This document shows, in pieces, positions 63,269 through 64,000 of a DNA stretch of 64,000 nucleotides. Within the stretch, counting starts at the first letter, position 1, and every line of letters starts with the position of its first letter. The stretch lies in contig DATJVC010000024.1 in the NCBI GenBank assembly GCA_035501935.1, positions 1 to 64,000 on the forward strand, in the 5' to 3' direction. The notes beneath the pieces were generated by a model. The model worked only from the letters and a program-made list of their open reading frames with translations, was not told where the DNA came from and searched no databases. This stretch comes from Gammaproteobacteria bacterium. GTDB lineage: Bacteria > Pseudomonadota > Gammaproteobacteria > JAJPIJ01. Both the position numbers and the translations under genes were made by a program.

Positions 63269-64000
63269 ATGACTATGGCGGCCTCTTTTCTCCCGCTGGA
63301 GCAGGCCATCGGAAATTTGGTGCCTTTGCGCAATATGCCCGCTACACAGCGGGCGCAGGTACTGAAATCCGCGCAGGTCGTAGAGTATCCCAAGGGCGTA
63401 TTCATCTTCCGTCAGGGCGAGCGCGACGGTTATGCTTATTTCCTGCTCGCGGGTACTCTCGAGATGTATCGGGATAATCAATTGGTGCAGGAAGTAACGG
63501 GCGGCACGGCAGCGGCGGCTCATGCGTTGGCCCAGCTGCAACCGCGCCAGTTTTCCGCGCGCGCCACCACCCCAGTTTCCCTGCTGCGCGCCGACCGCGC
63601 CCTCATGGACCAGACCAGCCACTGCCTCACCGATCAAGGCGGTTTGCTTGAGGTCCGGGAAATCGACCAAGCCAGTCAGGACAGCGACTGGATGACCCGT
63701 CTGCTGCGTTCTGAGCTTTTTGCCCGCATCCCGGCAGCCAACATTCAGCGCATCTTCAGGCAACTTGAAGGCATCCCTGCGCACGCCGGAGACGTCATCC
63801 TTCGCCAGGGCGAGCCCGGAAATCACTATTACATCCTGCGCGAAGGCCGGTGCATGGTCAGCCGCACGCCCGGTCAGAAAGGTCCGGCGGTGCAACTGGC
63901 CGAACTGCATCCCGGCGATTCCTTTGGCGAAGAGGCGTTGGTCGCCAATGCCAAACGCAATGCGACCGTGACCATGCTTACGGACGGCGAATTGATGCGG
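63269..64000 (+). CDS. double cyclic-nucleotide-domain protein, partial (3' end beyond the window)
   Basis: The 244 residues present hold two cyclic-nucleotide-binding-like domains. The first, about 15-105 (VVEYPKGVFIFRQGERDGYAYFLLAGTLEMYRDNQLVQEV), lacks a clear phosphate cassette. The second, from about 150 (DVILRQGEPGNHYYILREGRCMV), ends in GDSFGEEALVANAKRNATVTM, a good cassette with the Glu and Arg. What follows is unknown; similar proteins continue with a rhodanese or transcription domain. The ATG at 63269 has a second in-frame ATG two codons later. Upstream is the 11-bp direct repeat. Confidence 0.88.
   Translation, partial: MTMAASFLPLEQAIGNLVPLRNMPATQRAQVLKSAQVVEYPKGVFIFRQGERDGYAYFLLAGTLEMYRDNQLVQEVTGGTAAAAHALAQLQPRQFSARATTPVSLLRADRALMDQTSHCLTDQGGLLEVREIDQASQDSDWMTRLLRSELFARIPAANIQRIFRQLEGIPAHAGDVILRQGEPGNHYYILREGRCMVSRTPGQKGPAVQLAELHPGDSFGEEALVANAKRNATVTMLTDGELMR

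Overview
The window is about 64 kb of a G+C-rich (roughly 60% by eye), gene-dense gammaproteobacterial chromosome. Short ATGA-type gene overlaps are common, and conserved gammaproteobacterial blocks are present: pcnB-folK-panB-panC, rpe-gph-trpEGDC, gshB-tonB-yqgE-ruvX-pyrR-pyrB-pyrC', and pstSCAB-phoU with ppk. SoxYZ, a glycolate oxidase (glcDEF) with phosphoglycolate phosphatase, a membrane pyrophosphatase and a PPi-dependent phosphofructokinase suggest a chemolithoautotrophic sulfur oxidiser, perhaps near Acidiferrobacterales. That placement is inference: no rRNA, RuBisCO or other sox gene lies here. I see no IS element, prophage or CRISPR array.

Layout. 1-2.4 kb: hppA (cut by the window edge) and pfp, a pyrophosphate-energy pair. 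2.5-4.8 kb: bepA-like protease and soxYZ. 4.8-9.6 kb: glcDEF and a flippase-like membrane protein. 9.8-14.9 kb: tRNA-Glu, pcnB-folK-dNK-panB-panC, an A+T-richer methyltransferase and tRNA-Arg. 14.9-23.7 kb: YkvA-like and SMP-30-like genes, then the trp block with an asmA gene inside it, ending in gph and rpe. 23.8-28.1 kb: CopD-like protein, a pilin with a sigma-54 promoter, an ABC ATPase, OsmC, Crp, tRNA-Met and an exported rubrerythrin. 28.1-31.8 kb: a probable membrane-lipid remodelling locus (two GT4 glycosyltransferases, a PlcP-like phosphoesterase, DgkA). 31.9-38.4 kb: rimK with a retropepsin-like partner, pteridine reductase, cold-shock protein, ttcA, a VTT-family protein, a cyclic-nucleotide-domain protein and a second retropepsin-like protein. 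38.5-45.5 kb: pyrimidine block, yqgE, tonB, gshB, hemC. 45.6-49.5 kb: phosphate porin divergent from phoBR. 49.6-53.5 kb: TetR-controlled HlyD/ABC efflux operon. 53.5-61.8 kb: dedA, tag, phoU-pstBACS, ppk. 61.8-64 kb: hemD, arfB and a double cyclic-nucleotide-domain protein cut by the window edge.

The main theme is phosphate. Direct reading finds 7-bp CTGTCAT-like half-sites repeated every 11 bp (the PhoB pattern) upstream of pstS, on both sides of the porin/phoB intergenic region, upstream of the second glycosyltransferase gene, more weakly upstream of the PlcP-like gene, and in variant form upstream of the last gene. At phoB and at the second glycosyltransferase the last half-site is followed, after 11 bp, by a -10-like hexamer. 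The window therefore seems to hold the phosphate sensor, the uptake system, the outer-membrane entry route, the polyphosphate store, and a lipid-replacement pathway wired to the same regulator. To my knowledge such remodelling is best described in alphaproteobacteria, and this compact plcP/dgkA/two-glycosyltransferase arrangement is the most interesting candidate system here.
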